Assembly (NCBI RefSeq): GCF_040643435.1
Contig: NZ_JBEYUH010000003.1
Span: 186,001 to 250,000, forward strand
DNA length: 64,000 nt
Reading direction: 5' to 3'
DNA from: Rhodococcus sp040643435
GTDB taxonomy: Bacteria; Actinomycetota; Actinomycetes; Mycobacteriales; Mycobacteriaceae
Part shown: one piece after another, positions 8,614 to 16,448 of the stretch
Layout: every line of letters begins with the position of its first letter
How positions within the stretch are numbered: position 1 is the stretch's first letter
Position numbers and translations under genes: made by a program
Notes under the pieces: generated by a model
What the model was told of the DNA's origin: nothing
The model's database searches: none
Seen by the model: the letters and a program-made list of their open reading frames with translations, nothing else

Positions 8614-10728
8614 CTACGTGCGCGGGGCTCCGGCGGTCGCGACATCGGCGGCGGCATCGGCCTCGGACGGCTCGGTGCGTGCCAGCCGGCTCGGCCACCA
8701 GATCTTCTTACCGATGTCGATGGACAGGGCCGGTACCAGCAGCGACCGCACGAGCAGGGCGTCGAGCAGGACGCCGAAGGCGACGATGAACGCCAGCTGC
8801 GCCAGGAACAGCAGCGGGATCACTGCCAGCGCCGAGAACGTCGCCGCGAGAACCACACCGGCAGAGGTGATGACACCACCGGTGACGGTCAGTGCCCGCA
8901 GCGTGCCCGCACGTGTACCGACCTTCTGCGTCTCCTCACGTACGCGGGTCATGAGGAAGATGTTGTAGTCGATGCCCAGTGCCACGAGGAAGACGAATCC
9001 GAACAACGGCACCACCGGGTCGGCGCCGGGGAATCCGAAGACGTGGTTGAACAGCAGTGACGACACGCCCAATGTCGCCGCGAAGGAGACGATCACGGTG
9101 AGCATCAGCAGGATCGGCGCGACGAGTGCACGCAGCAGCACGATGAGCACGAGCAGCACCACAAGGGTGACGGCCGGGATGATGACGGTGCGGTCGCGGG
9201 TCGCGGTGTCCTTCGTGTCGAGGTCGACGGCGGTCGGTCCACCGACGAGGGCCTCGGCGTCGGGCACGCTGTGCACCGCATCGCGGATGCGCTCGACCGT
9301 CTGCTCTGCGGCGAGCGAATCGGCCGGATCCGACAGGGTTGCCTGCAGTGCTACCAGTCCGTCGACCACGCGGGGTGCACCGTCGGGACCGGGGACGGGC
9401 TGGACGGTCGTCACGCCCTCGACGCCTTCGGTTGCCCGGACGACACCGTCGAGTGCTCCCTCTCGCGCGACGATGATGCTGGGCGAACCGGTTCCGGCGT
9501 CGAAATGTTCGCCGAGTACATCCTGGCCGGACTTCGAATCGGTCTGCAGCAGGAATACTTCCGAGGACGCGACACCGCTGGCCTTGAACTGCGGTGCCAG
9601 CAGTGCGAACGCGAGGAGGACGAGACTGCACACGACCCAGATGGCGCGTGGCTTCGACCCGACGAAAGAGGCGACCCGGCCCCACACCTTGTGCGACTGC
9701 TGCATGTCGTTCGCATCGGCGTTCGCGTCGTAGGCCGGACGGGTCGGCCAGAACGCCGCACGGCCGAGCAGTACGAGGGCTGCGGGAAGGAAGGTCACCG
9801 ACGCGAGGAACGACGTGGCGATACCGATGGCGGCCACGGGACCCAGACCGCGGTTGGAGTTCAGATCCGACAGCAGCAGGCACAGCACTCCGAGGATGAC
9901 GGTGCCGGCCGAGGCCGCGATCGGTTCGATCGAGCCGCGCAGCGCACTGCGCATCGCGTTGTATTTGTCCTGTTGGAGGCGGAGTTCCTCGCGGTACCGC
10001 GAGACCAGGAGCAGTGCGTAGTCGGTGGCGGCACCGAACACCAGGATGAACATGATGCCCTGGCTCTGGCCGTTGAGTGCGATCGTTCCGGCGTCGGCCA
10101 GCACATAGACGAGCAGGCTCGCGAGCGCGAGCGCGAACAGCGCCGAGAGGATGACGACGAACGGCAGGATCGGGCTTCGGTAGACCACCACGAGGATGAT
10201 CAGGACGACGCCGCCCGCGACGAGCAGCAGCAGTCCGTCGATGCCACCGAATGCCGACGACAGATCGGCGGCCTGCCCGGCAGGCCCGGTGACGTAGACG
10301 GTCAACCCTTCCGGTGCGCCCTCGAGCGCGGTCCGGAGTTCTTCGACCGACTCCTGGATCTCGCCGGAGGCGTCGAGCGGAACGATCATCTGTGCTGCTT
10401 CACCGTCGTCGGACGGGATCGGCGGGGGTCCGGCGGACTCGGTGGCCAGGAAGGCGAGATCCTCGTCGGTGATGCCGCCTTCGCGCTCGGCGACGACGAT
10501 CGCCGGGATGAACTCGCTCTCGTTGAACTGCGCGTACAGTTCGTCGGCTCGCGTCGATTCTGCGGAGGCAGGAAGGAACGAACTCGCGTCCGTCGACGCC
10601 ACCTCGCTGAGCTTGCCGGCGAACGGACCGCCGCCCCCGGCGGCCACGAGCCACGCTATGAGCAACAGAGCGGGGAGCAGCCACCGCCATCGGCTGGTTC
10701 TGCGGGGGGACTCGGTAGCAGTGCTCAA
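8614..10728 (-). CDS. MMPL/RND-family membrane transporter
   Basis: This is a 704-residue RND-superfamily exporter of the MmpL type, probably driven by proton motive force and moving lipids or drugs. Two similar halves are visible. Each has one N-terminal helix, a large extracytoplasmic loop and a group of five helices; the key helices carry GAATDYALLLVSRYREE and ALGIDYNIFLMTRVREE, the conserved Asp-Tyr motifs of proton relay. The start is taken as TTG 10728, because AGGAGG lies four bases upstream and the signal-like helix follows directly. A longer frame reaching 11304 runs back through the divergent regulator and is not credible. The MarR gene next door is its likely repressor. Confidence 0.9.
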   Translation of the reverse strand: MSTATESPRRTSRWRWLLPALLLIAWLVAAGGGGPFAGKLSEVASTDASSFLPASAESTRADELYAQFNESEFIPAIVVAEREGGITDEDLAFLATESAGPPPIPSDDGEAAQMIVPLDASGEIQESVEELRTALEGAPEGLTVYVTGPAGQAADLSSAFGGIDGLLLLVAGGVVLIILVVVYRSPILPFVVILSALFALALASLLVYVLADAGTIALNGQSQGIMFILVFGAATDYALLLVSRYREELRLQQDKYNAMRSALRGSIEPIAASAGTVILGVLCLLLSDLNSNRGLGPVAAIGIATSFLASVTFLPAALVLLGRAAFWPTRPAYDANADANDMQQSHKVWGRVASFVGSKPRAIWVVCSLVLLAFALLAPQFKASGVASSEVFLLQTDSKSGQDVLGEHFDAGTGSPSIIVAREGALDGVVRATEGVEGVTTVQPVPGPDGAPRVVDGLVALQATLSDPADSLAAEQTVERIRDAVHSVPDAEALVGGPTAVDLDTKDTATRDRTVIIPAVTLVVLLVLIVLLRALVAPILLMLTVIVSFAATLGVSSLLFNHVFGFPGADPVVPLFGFVFLVALGIDYNIFLMTRVREETQKVGTRAGTLRALTVTGGVITSAGVVLAATFSALAVIPLLFLAQLAFIVAFGVLLDALLVRSLLVPALSIDIGKKIWWPSRLARTEPSEADAAADVATAGAPRT

Positions 10729-10768
10729 GATTCCTCCTGGCGTGAGCGGACGTTCCGAATCTAGATTA

Positions 10769-10782
10769 TTCAGCGTGCTGAA
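10769..10782. promoter_or_regulatory. Candidate MarR operator
   Basis: TTCAGCGTGCTGAA is a perfect inverted repeat (6-bp arms, 2-base spacer) in the 46-base gap between the divergent MmpL and MarR genes. It overlaps the proposed GTG start of the regulator, so binding could block both promoters. Confidence 0.6.
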
Positions 10783-11263
10783 CGTTAGGGGCGGAGACGA
10801 CGATCTCGACGAGTGGCCGACCGGCCGGCTGTTGTCCACTGCGGCGCGATTGGTCGAGCAGGCCTGGGAGCAGTCGTTGCGGCAGCAGGGACTCACCCAT
10901 GCGGGCGTGATCGCGCTGCAGGCGGTCTCCCGTGCTCCGTGCTCGCAACGACAGATGGCACGTGCGTGCCGGGTGACCGACCAGACCATGAGCCGGACGG
11001 TCGACCATCTCGTGCGAGGAGGCTTCGTGACCCGCACGGTCGACCCCGATGACGAGCGCCGGATGCGGGTGGAGATCACGCCCTCGGGTGTGGAGGCGTA
11101 CCGGCGTGTGATCGAGATCGAGCGCGACGACTCCTCCGGTGGCGACTCGCCCGTCGCAGTTTCCGACCCCGCAACCCTGCGTCGGCTCCTGCTCGAAATC
11201 GTCCGTTCCCACAGAACGGCTCCTGACACCCCGAGGAGTACCCCTGGCGGCGACGGAACGTGA
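10775..11263 (+). CDS. MarR-family transcriptional regulator
   Basis: This is a winged-helix MarR regulator of about 162 residues. The recognition region is RQMARACRVTDQTMSRTVDHLVRGGFV and the wing contains VDPDDERRMRVEITPSG, both typical. It is divergent from the MmpL gene with 46 bases between them. The start is uncertain: GTG 10775 gives the normal MarR N-terminus, but it lies inside the palindrome and lacks a Shine-Dalgarno sequence, so the mRNA may be leaderless; GTG 10742 upstream is an alternative. Confidence 0.85.
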   Translation: MLNVRGGDDDLDEWPTGRLLSTAARLVEQAWEQSLRQQGLTHAGVIALQAVSRAPCSQRQMARACRVTDQTMSRTVDHLVRGGFVTRTVDPDDERRMRVEITPSGVEAYRRVIEIERDDSSGGDSPVAVSDPATLRRLLLEIVRSHRTAPDTPRSTPGGDGT

Positions 11264-11302
11264 GCCGACCATCTGGAACGTGCCTGCGCGGTAGGGTGCC
11301 TC

Positions 11303-12076
11303 ATGGCCCATGCCCGTCAGGCCCGAGCCGAGATCGTGTCCGCGCTGCGCAGTGCCGGATGCGTGTACGCCGAGAAGGAAGCGCAACTCCTCGACGAAGC
11401 CGCCTCCACCCGCACCGAACTGGAGCGGCTCGTCGCCAGACGGGTTGCCGGCGAACCCCTCGAACACGTGCTCGGCTGGGTCTTCTTCCACGGCAGGCGC
11501 ATCGCGGTACGGCCGGGAGTCTTCGTGCCGCGTCGACGTACCGAGTATCTGGTGGACTGCACGATCGATCTCGCCGGGCCGGGCGCCGTGATCGTCGACA
11601 TGTGTTGCGGGTGCGGCGCAGTCGGCGCGGTGCTCGTCACCGCGGTACACCCGTGCGAGGTCTACGCGGCCGACATCGACCCTGTCGCCGTCGACTGCGC
11701 GCGCCTCAACCTGCCGGCGGACCGAGTGTTCGCAGGCGATCTGTGCACTGCGCTGCCCGAGGGTCTGCGCGGTCGCATCGACGTGCTCGTGGCCAACGCA
11801 CCGTACGTGCCCTCCGCGGCGATCGGGTCCATGCCACGTGAAGCGCGCTGCAATGAACCGCGACTTGCGTTGGACGGTGGACTCGACGGGCTGGACATCC
11901 ATCGCCGGCTCGTGACGGACGCCGTCCGATGGCTGGCCGCTGCCGGATCGCTGCTCGTCGAGTCGGCTGCGGTACAGGCACCCGCCGTGGAGACCCTCAT
12001 GGCGCGCGCCGGGCTCCACGCGATCACCCGGCATTCCGAGGAACTCGATGCGACGGTCGTCATCGGCACCCGCTGA
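11303..12076 (+). CDS. PrmC/HemK-like protein glutamine N5-methyltransferase
   Basis: This is a SAM-dependent methyltransferase of the HemK/PrmC group, 257 residues. The N-terminal helical part resembles PrmC (GEPLEHVLGWVFFHGRRIAVRPGVFVPRRRTE). The SAM site is VDMCCGCGAVG. The NPPY-like catalytic loop reads VANAPYVP, with Ala in place of the first Pro. PrmC methylates the GGQ glutamine of release factors; this protein belongs to a side branch annotated as putative N5-glutamine methyltransferase, so its target may differ. It follows the MarR gene by 39 bases. Confidence 0.8.
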   Translation: MAHARQARAEIVSALRSAGCVYAEKEAQLLDEAASTRTELERLVARRVAGEPLEHVLGWVFFHGRRIAVRPGVFVPRRRTEYLVDCTIDLAGPGAVIVDMCCGCGAVGAVLVTAVHPCEVYAADIDPVAVDCARLNLPADRVFAGDLCTALPEGLRGRIDVLVANAPYVPSAAIGSMPREARCNEPRLALDGGLDGLDIHRRLVTDAVRWLAAAGSLLVESAAVQAPAVETLMARAGLHAITRHSEELDATVVIGTR

Positions 12077-12101
12077 TGACGTGATCGTTGCGGGTGGCAT
12101 G

Positions 12102-12887
12102 TCAGCCGAGCGGAAGTTCGGCGAAGATCGCCGTCGGCTGAGTCGACCCGCTCGCCGGCTCGACACTGAATCCGAGGGCGGTGGCGTCGGAGATGTTCTC
12201 GAGCACCGCAGTCGTCGACGGTGCGACGTCCTCGGGAGTCATCGTTCCCGCAGGTTGCATTCCTTCGGGACCGATCAGCCACATCTGGTAGACACTGCCT
12301 TCGGCCGGCGGCGCGACGTTGTTCATCACCAGCACGCCCGCGTCCTCCTCCTTGGAGAACACCACGGTCGCGGTGCCGCCACCGTCGAGTACACCGGACG
12401 AGGTCTGCACATCCTCGGCGGCGAACACACGCTCGCTCGTGGCAGGCGTCGACTGGGGCCCCCACTGACCGGCCACCGCGATGCCGCCGATCGCAATGAT
12501 CACGGCGGCGGCCGCCGCGAGCAGGAAGTTCCGGCGGCGACCCCGGCGGCGTTCGTCGAGCGATATCGGCGGGGGAACAGCATCGTCCTGTGCCGGATGC
12601 GTCGTATCCGGCGCCCCCCGATCCTCGGTGGGCGACTTCGCACTCAACTCGGCGCGGACCAGATCGAGCAGTCGCACCCTGAGTTCGGCCGGTGGTTCGG
12701 TCGCGGTACCGACGGACATCGCCGCGAGAGTCTCGTGGATCTCGCGCACTTCGGCGGTAAACCGCGCGGCCACCTCGGGATCGGCGTCCGCGAGCAGTCC
12801 GGAGATCTCCTGGCGCTCGCGGGGCGTGACGGCATCCAATGCGAGAACGGGTGCCATGTCGAGTAGATCGCGGGAGGAATCGCTCAT
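12102..12887 (-). CDS. rskA: Anti-sigma-K factor RskA
   Basis: RskA is a membrane anti-sigma factor that holds SigK inactive until it is proteolysed. The N-terminal cytoplasmic part (LLDMAPVLALDAVTPRERQE) fits the RskA family. One transmembrane helix follows (NFLLAAAAAVIIAIGGIAVAG), then an extracytoplasmic RskA C-terminal domain with VYQMWLIGPEGMQPAGTMTP. The start at 12887 leaves one base after the sigK stop (TGAGATG); ATG 12899 is an alternative that overlaps sigK. It is the last gene of the sigK operon. Confidence 0.92.
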   Translation of the reverse strand: MSDSSRDLLDMAPVLALDAVTPRERQEISGLLADADPEVAARFTAEVREIHETLAAMSVGTATEPPAELRVRLLDLVRAELSAKSPTEDRGAPDTTHPAQDDAVPPPISLDERRRGRRRNFLLAAAAAVIIAIGGIAVAGQWGPQSTPATSERVFAAEDVQTSSGVLDGGGTATVVFSKEEDAGVLVMNNVAPPAEGSVYQMWLIGPEGMQPAGTMTPEDVAPSTTAVLENISDATALGFSVEPASGSTQPTAIFAELPLG

Positions 12888-12888
12888 C

Positions 12889-13545
12889 TCATTCGCCATC
12901 GACGGTCACCCCCAGACAATTCTTCAATCGTTTGAGACCGTCCCGGATGCGCGACTTGACGGTCGGCAAAGGGGACGAAAGTTCTTCTGCCACTTCGTTG
13001 TATGTAAAGCCTCGGTAGTAGGCGAGCTCGACCGAACGTCGCTGCAGCTCGGTGAGTGAACCCAGGCACTCGTTCACCCGGCGACGATCGTCGCGCTGCG
13101 CGACCTCCTCGCTCACCGAATCGAAGGCGGCGTCGACGTTCGTCGAACCGTAGTGCGCCTCGCGGTCGGCTCCGGATTGTTCGCTTCGGACCCGATCGAC
13201 CGCCCGCCGGTGCGCAAGCGTGATGATCCACGCCAATGCGGAACCCTGGCGCGGATCGTAGTTCGCCGCCGATCGCCACACCTGAAGGTAGACCTCCTGG
13301 GTGGTCTCCTCGCTGTAGCCGGGATCGCGCAGTACCCGCAGCACCATGCCGAATACGCGGGCACGCGTCGCGTCGTACAGTTCGGCGAAGGCCGTCGGGT
13401 CCTGCCGGGCCACCCGCTCGAGCAGTTCGCCGAGGGTATCGGTGTGGCCTCCGATGCCGGTCACCGGCTCAATCCGCTCATCGAGGGAAAGCCTAGCCGG
13501 GACGTTCCCTCCACTCAAGGCAACCGTGTCCACCATGAGCGTCAC
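12889..13545 (-). CDS. sigK: ECF sigma factor SigK
   Basis: This is an ECF sigma factor with region 2 (AFAELYDATRARVFG through ETTQEVYLQVWR) and region 4 (SLTELQRRSVELAYYRGFTYNEVAEEL, then TVKSRIRDGLKRLK). The partner rskA follows directly and a fasciclin gene is divergent, as in the mycobacterial SigK system. With GTG 13545 as start the protein has 218 residues and two cysteines, Cys160 and Cys210. They are 50 residues apart, the same spacing I recall for the redox-sensitive pair of M. tuberculosis SigK (133/183). GTG 13545 overlaps the DUF1365 stop as GTGA; ATG 13536 is an alternative. Confidence 0.92.
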   Translation of the reverse strand: MTLMVDTVALSGGNVPARLSLDERIEPVTGIGGHTDTLGELLERVARQDPTAFAELYDATRARVFGMVLRVLRDPGYSEETTQEVYLQVWRSAANYDPRQGSALAWIITLAHRRAVDRVRSEQSGADREAHYGSTNVDAAFDSVSEEVAQRDDRRRVNECLGSLTELQRRSVELAYYRGFTYNEVAEELSSPLPTVKSRIRDGLKRLKNCLGVTVDGE

Positions 13546-14165
13546 CCCATCCACATCCGCGCGCGTAAGACCGTCGACAATTGGACGGGCAACCGCTCAC
13601 CACTGACGGTCGCGGTGAAGACCGGGACGCCGGGCCGCCGCACAGCGACCGACACCGCGAACATGTCGCCGTCGCGGGCGACGATGTCGATCTCGTCGGA
13701 TCGCAGGGTGTAGCAGTGCCGTCCGCCCCGGCGCGGGTGCACCTCCGCGACCACACATGCCAGCGAACCGTTTCGCGCATGACACCAGAACAGATTCAAC
13801 GGATCCGACCCGAAACCGACACGCCGGATATTGAGCAGCGCCGTGATCCGGCCACCCGGCACCCGGACTCCGTCGGCCACGAGCTGGTCCTCGACCCGCC
13901 CGCGGAAGGTGTCGGAATCGCTGGCGACGAAGTGATCCCACGGCTCGAATCGCATCATCATGCGCAACCACCACGGTGCCGACGGTGTCCGGTCGACATC
14001 GATGACCCAGCTGTAGCCGCGATATTCGAGTGACGGCCGTTCGGCCGGGCCTTGCGCGTGACGGACGAAGGTGCGGTAGATCGCCGGGGTCGGCGTGCCC
14101 TGGCCGTTGAGGAACTCGACATCGTTGCCGATCATCGCGACGGCGCGGGGGAGGTCAGAAGGCAT
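13542..14165 (-). CDS. DUF1365 family protein
   Basis: This 207-residue protein matches the DUF1365 family through the segments RGYSWVIDVD, FGSDPLNLFWCH and a C-terminal VSGERLPV. The biochemical function is unknown; relatives often sit with cyclopropane fatty-acid synthase-like and FAD oxidoreductase genes. A DUF1365 gene is also linked to sigK in mycobacteria (Rv0448c by memory). It overlaps the upstream hydrolase-like gene by 11 bases and the sigK start by four, so the four genes form a tight operon. Confidence 0.8.
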   Translation of the reverse strand: MPSDLPRAVAMIGNDVEFLNGQGTPTPAIYRTFVRHAQGPAERPSLEYRGYSWVIDVDRTPSAPWWLRMMMRFEPWDHFVASDSDTFRGRVEDQLVADGVRVPGGRITALLNIRRVGFGSDPLNLFWCHARNGSLACVVAEVHPRRGGRHCYTLRSDEIDIVARDGDMFAVSVAVRRPGVPVFTATVSGERLPVQLSTVLRARMWMG

Positions 14166-14790
14166 GGTCGTCTCCGGGACACGTGGTCGGTTTCCCCGAC
14201 AGTGTGCACGTCAGGAAATCGGCAGTGGTGTCGGCCCACCAACGCGGATCGCTGAGTAGGAAATGCCCGCCTCCGGGCAGGGGCCTCCACCGCGCGCGTA
14301 CACCCCTGTCCCGCGCTGCCATCGCCTGACTCTGAGCCATCCGAGGATCGGTCCACGTGTCCTCGGTGCCGTGTGCGACAAGCAGGTGCCGACCGGCCGG
14401 AATCAGATCGGCGTCGTCGGCCGGCCACCACGGAGCCAGCGCGACGAGGGACTCCACGCCGGATTGAGTCGCGAGATGCGCGATCGCCCGCGCACCCATC
14501 GCATGCCCGACCAGCCCGAGCCGGACGTTTCCACGGCGCCGCGTGACGGACTCGATCGCCCGCAGACCGTCCCGGACCGGGCTCATGTGGTCGTCGTTCC
14601 ACCCACGATATCGATAGTCGACGACATCGACTGCGATGTCGTGCCGGGTCAGCCGCCTACGCAGTGCGTCGGCGAACAGGTGCATGCGCATTTGGGACGG
14701 ATGCCACGGACGTGGCCGCGTGGTGCCGACCGGACACCCACCGGGCAGCACGAGCACGTGCGCCGGTAGGGGATCCGAGAAGTTGTCCAT
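14155..14790 (-). CDS. Alpha/beta-hydrolase fold protein lacking the nucleophile serine
   Basis: This first gene of the sigK operon encodes a 211-residue alpha/beta-hydrolase-like protein. The N-terminal HVLVLPGGCP and the elbow LGLVGHAMGARAIAHLA are typical, except that the nucleophile position of G-x-S-x-G is Ala97 (GHAMG, codon GCG). A late LLVAHGTEDTW (Asp) and GGGHFLL (His) match the other triad positions. It may be non-hydrolytic or use another residue. ATG 14790 is chosen because the SigK-type -10 element ends 8 bases before it, which would give a leaderless or nearly leaderless mRNA; ATG 14799 would lie inside the promoter. Confidence 0.75.
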   Translation of the reverse strand: MDNFSDPLPAHVLVLPGGCPVGTTRPRPWHPSQMRMHLFADALRRRLTRHDIAVDVVDYRYRGWNDDHMSPVRDGLRAIESVTRRRGNVRLGLVGHAMGARAIAHLATQSGVESLVALAPWWPADDADLIPAGRHLLVAHGTEDTWTDPRMAQSQAMAARDRGVRARWRPLPGGGHFLLSDPRWWADTTADFLTCTLSGKPTTCPGDDHAF

Positions 14791-14797
14791 GACCTGC

Positions 14798-14824
14798 ATT
14801 CGGAGCAGACCTCGACCCGGATGG
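14798..14824 (-). promoter_or_regulatory. SigK-type promoter of the sigK operon
   Basis: Read on the minus strand this is CCATCC, 15 bases, CCGAAT. I recall CCATCC and CCGAAT with 14-16 bases between as the -35/-10 pattern of mycobacterial SigK. It sits directly before the hydrolase-like gene and implies autoregulation of sigK-rskA. Confidence 0.8.
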
Positions 14825-14868
14825 GTTCCGGGCGGATACCGATCCGGAAAAAATTCTTTCGATCCGAC

Positions 14869-14895
14869 CCATCCGCGCCGTCCAGAGGTTCGAAT
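14869..14895 (+). promoter_or_regulatory. SigK-type promoter of the fasciclin gene
   Basis: CCATCC (14869-14874), 15 bases, TCGAAT (14890-14895), one mismatch from the pattern. It is back to back with the sigK-operon promoter and about 67 bases before the fasciclin start. Confidence 0.75.
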
Positions 14896-14961
14896 GACCG
14901 ATGACACACCTGATCGACGTGGCCGTTTCCGGTCACGGCCCCTACGAAGGGAATCACAATC

Positions 14962-15654
14962 ATGAAGATCACCGCGCGTAAGAGCCTGGCCCTCGTCGGA
15001 ATCGGAGCGATGTCCCTGCTGGGTGTCGCAGCGTGTTCCGACGACTCGGGAACGGACACCACCACCGAGGACGTCACGATCGAGGAGACCGTCGAAGAGA
15101 CGATGGAAACGGAGGGAACCTCGGAGACCACCACGGAGACAACCGGATCCGCAGCTGCTGCGGCCGCTCCCGTCGGCCCGGGGTGTGCCGACTACGTTGC
15201 AGCGAACCCGACCGGTCCGGCCTCGGTCGAGGAACTCGCGAACCAGACCATCGTCGAGGCCGCCGGCAACGTGCCGATCCTGACGACCCTCACCCAGGCC
15301 GTCTCCGGGCAGCTCAACCCGGAAGTGAACCTGGTCGATACCCTGAACGGCGGCGAGTTCACCGTCTTCGCGCCGGTCGACGACGCGTTCGCGGCTCTGC
15401 CTCCCGAAACGATTCAGACACTCCAGACGGATTCGGGAATGCTCACCGACATCCTCACCTATCATGTCGTGCCCGGAAACCTGACCATCGAGGACGTCGC
15501 AGGCACGCAGACCACTGTCCAGGGCGGAACCGTCGAGGTTGCCGGTGAAGGCGAGACGTGGACCGTCAACGACGCCAATGTGATCTGCGGTGGTATCGCG
15601 ACCGAGAACGGCACCGTGTACCTCATCGACACCGTCCTCACCCCGCAGCAGTAA
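14962..15654 (+). CDS. Fasciclin-domain lipoprotein (MPT83/MPT70-like)
   Basis: This is a surface lipoprotein of 230 residues. The signal peptide ends in the lipobox GVAAC, with Cys25 as the lipidated residue. A Thr/Glu-rich linker follows (about residues 28-62), then one fasciclin (FAS1) domain with the conserved segments FTVFAPVDDAFAALP and LTYHVVPGNLT. Mycobacterial MPT83 and MPT70 are close in design and belong to the SigK regulon; here the gene is divergent from the sigK operon with its own SigK-type promoter. An AAGGGA ribosome site precedes the ATG. The role is probably adhesion or cell-wall related. Confidence 0.92.
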   Translation: MKITARKSLALVGIGAMSLLGVAACSDDSGTDTTTEDVTIEETVEETMETEGTSETTTETTGSAAAAAAPVGPGCADYVAANPTGPASVEELANQTIVEAAGNVPILTTLTQAVSGQLNPEVNLVDTLNGGEFTVFAPVDDAFAALPPETIQTLQTDSGMLTDILTYHVVPGNLTIEDVAGTQTTVQGGTVEVAGEGETWTVNDANVICGGIATENGTVYLIDTVLTPQQ

Positions 15655-15716
15655 CCGCATGCACACCATCTCCGCATGCCGAAGTGGCAGACAACCGGTC
15701 GACGAAAGGTAGAAGT

Positions 15717-16307
15717 ATGCGTTGGTCCCGACACGGCGTTCGGGGGCTTGCGGCGGCGTTCATCGCCGCCGCAAGCGCATTCCTGTTCGCCGCGCCCGCC
15801 GCTGCGGCGCCCCTCACCCCGGTCCAGCAGCTGGATGTGAACCGGTACGTGGGATTGTGGTACCAGCTCGCCGCCAATCCCGCTCCCTTCAACATCGATT
15901 GCGTACGTGATACGACGGCGTTCTATACGTTGATCGACGAACGCAATGTGCGCGTGGAGAACTCGTGCACCACGATCACCGGGGAACGGCGCGGGATCGT
16001 AGGGAACGCCCGTGTGAACGAGACCGCGTCGCTGCATGTTTCGTTCCCGGGTGTGCCGTTCCAGGACTCCCTCGACGGTCCGAGCAACTACATCGTCACG
16101 TACCTCGCGGACGACTACTCGTGGGCATTCGTCGGTGACCCGACACGCATTTCCGGATTCGTCCTGTCCCGTTCTCCCGTTGTGAGCGACGAGGCATGGC
16201 GCGAGATCCGGGGTGTCGTCGAGGCGAGTGGGTACAACTCGTGCCTGATGCTCACCTCGCCGACGACCGAGGGGAAGCAGGACATCAGGCCGCTCTGCAC
16301 CGTCTGA
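15717..16307 (+). CDS. Secreted lipocalin family protein
   Basis: This 196-residue exported protein has a signal peptide (RWSRHGVRGLAAAF through AAPAAAA) and a lipocalin (Blc-like) domain. The signature is LDVNRYVGLWYQLA, and a later strand reads YIVTYLADDYSWAFVGDP. Bacterial lipocalins bind lipids or other hydrophobic molecules. It lies 62 bases after the fasciclin stop on the same strand and may be co-transcribed with it. A strong hairpin follows. Confidence 0.88.
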   Translation: MRWSRHGVRGLAAAFIAAASAFLFAAPAAAAPLTPVQQLDVNRYVGLWYQLAANPAPFNIDCVRDTTAFYTLIDERNVRVENSCTTITGERRGIVGNARVNETASLHVSFPGVPFQDSLDGPSNYIVTYLADDYSWAFVGDPTRISGFVLSRSPVVSDEAWREIRGVVEASGYNSCLMLTSPTTEGKQDIRPLCTV

Positions 16308-16323
16308 TCGTCCGGCAGTGACC

Positions 16324-16364
16324 GGGGGTGTGTGCGAATTGGAGGAAGGTTCGCGCACACCCCC
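16324..16364. terminator. Hairpin terminator between convergent genes
   Basis: The arms GGGGGTGTGTGCGAA and TTCGCGCACACCCCC pair over 15 bp, with a single G-T type mismatch, around an 11-base loop. It follows the lipocalin stop by 16 bases. Confidence 0.75.
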
Positions 16365-16379
16365 GATTTCGTGCCCCGA

Positions 16380-16448
16380 TCACCTGCCGGCAGCGCCGCG
16401 AGTGTCACCTGCCGGCAGCGCCGCGAGTGTCACCTGCCGGCAGCGCCG
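16380..16448. repeat. 25-bp tandem repeat across a gene's 3' end
   Basis: There are two complete 25-bp units (16380-16404 and 16405-16429) and a 19-base third copy (16430-16448). Each contains the palindrome CTGCCGGCAG. The third copy is the coding 3' end of the adjacent SDR gene, including its stop codon, so the last codons and stop have been duplicated downstream in tandem. Confidence 0.9.

Noticed and set aside
10753..10759. CCGAAT near the MarR gene as a further SigK promoter
   Set aside because: The upstream element is TCCTCC, not CCATCC, and the spacing is 17 bases.
10729..11304. N-terminal extension of the MmpL protein by 192 codons
   Set aside because: It runs through the divergent MarR gene; TTG 10728 with AGGAGG and a normal first helix explains the gene.
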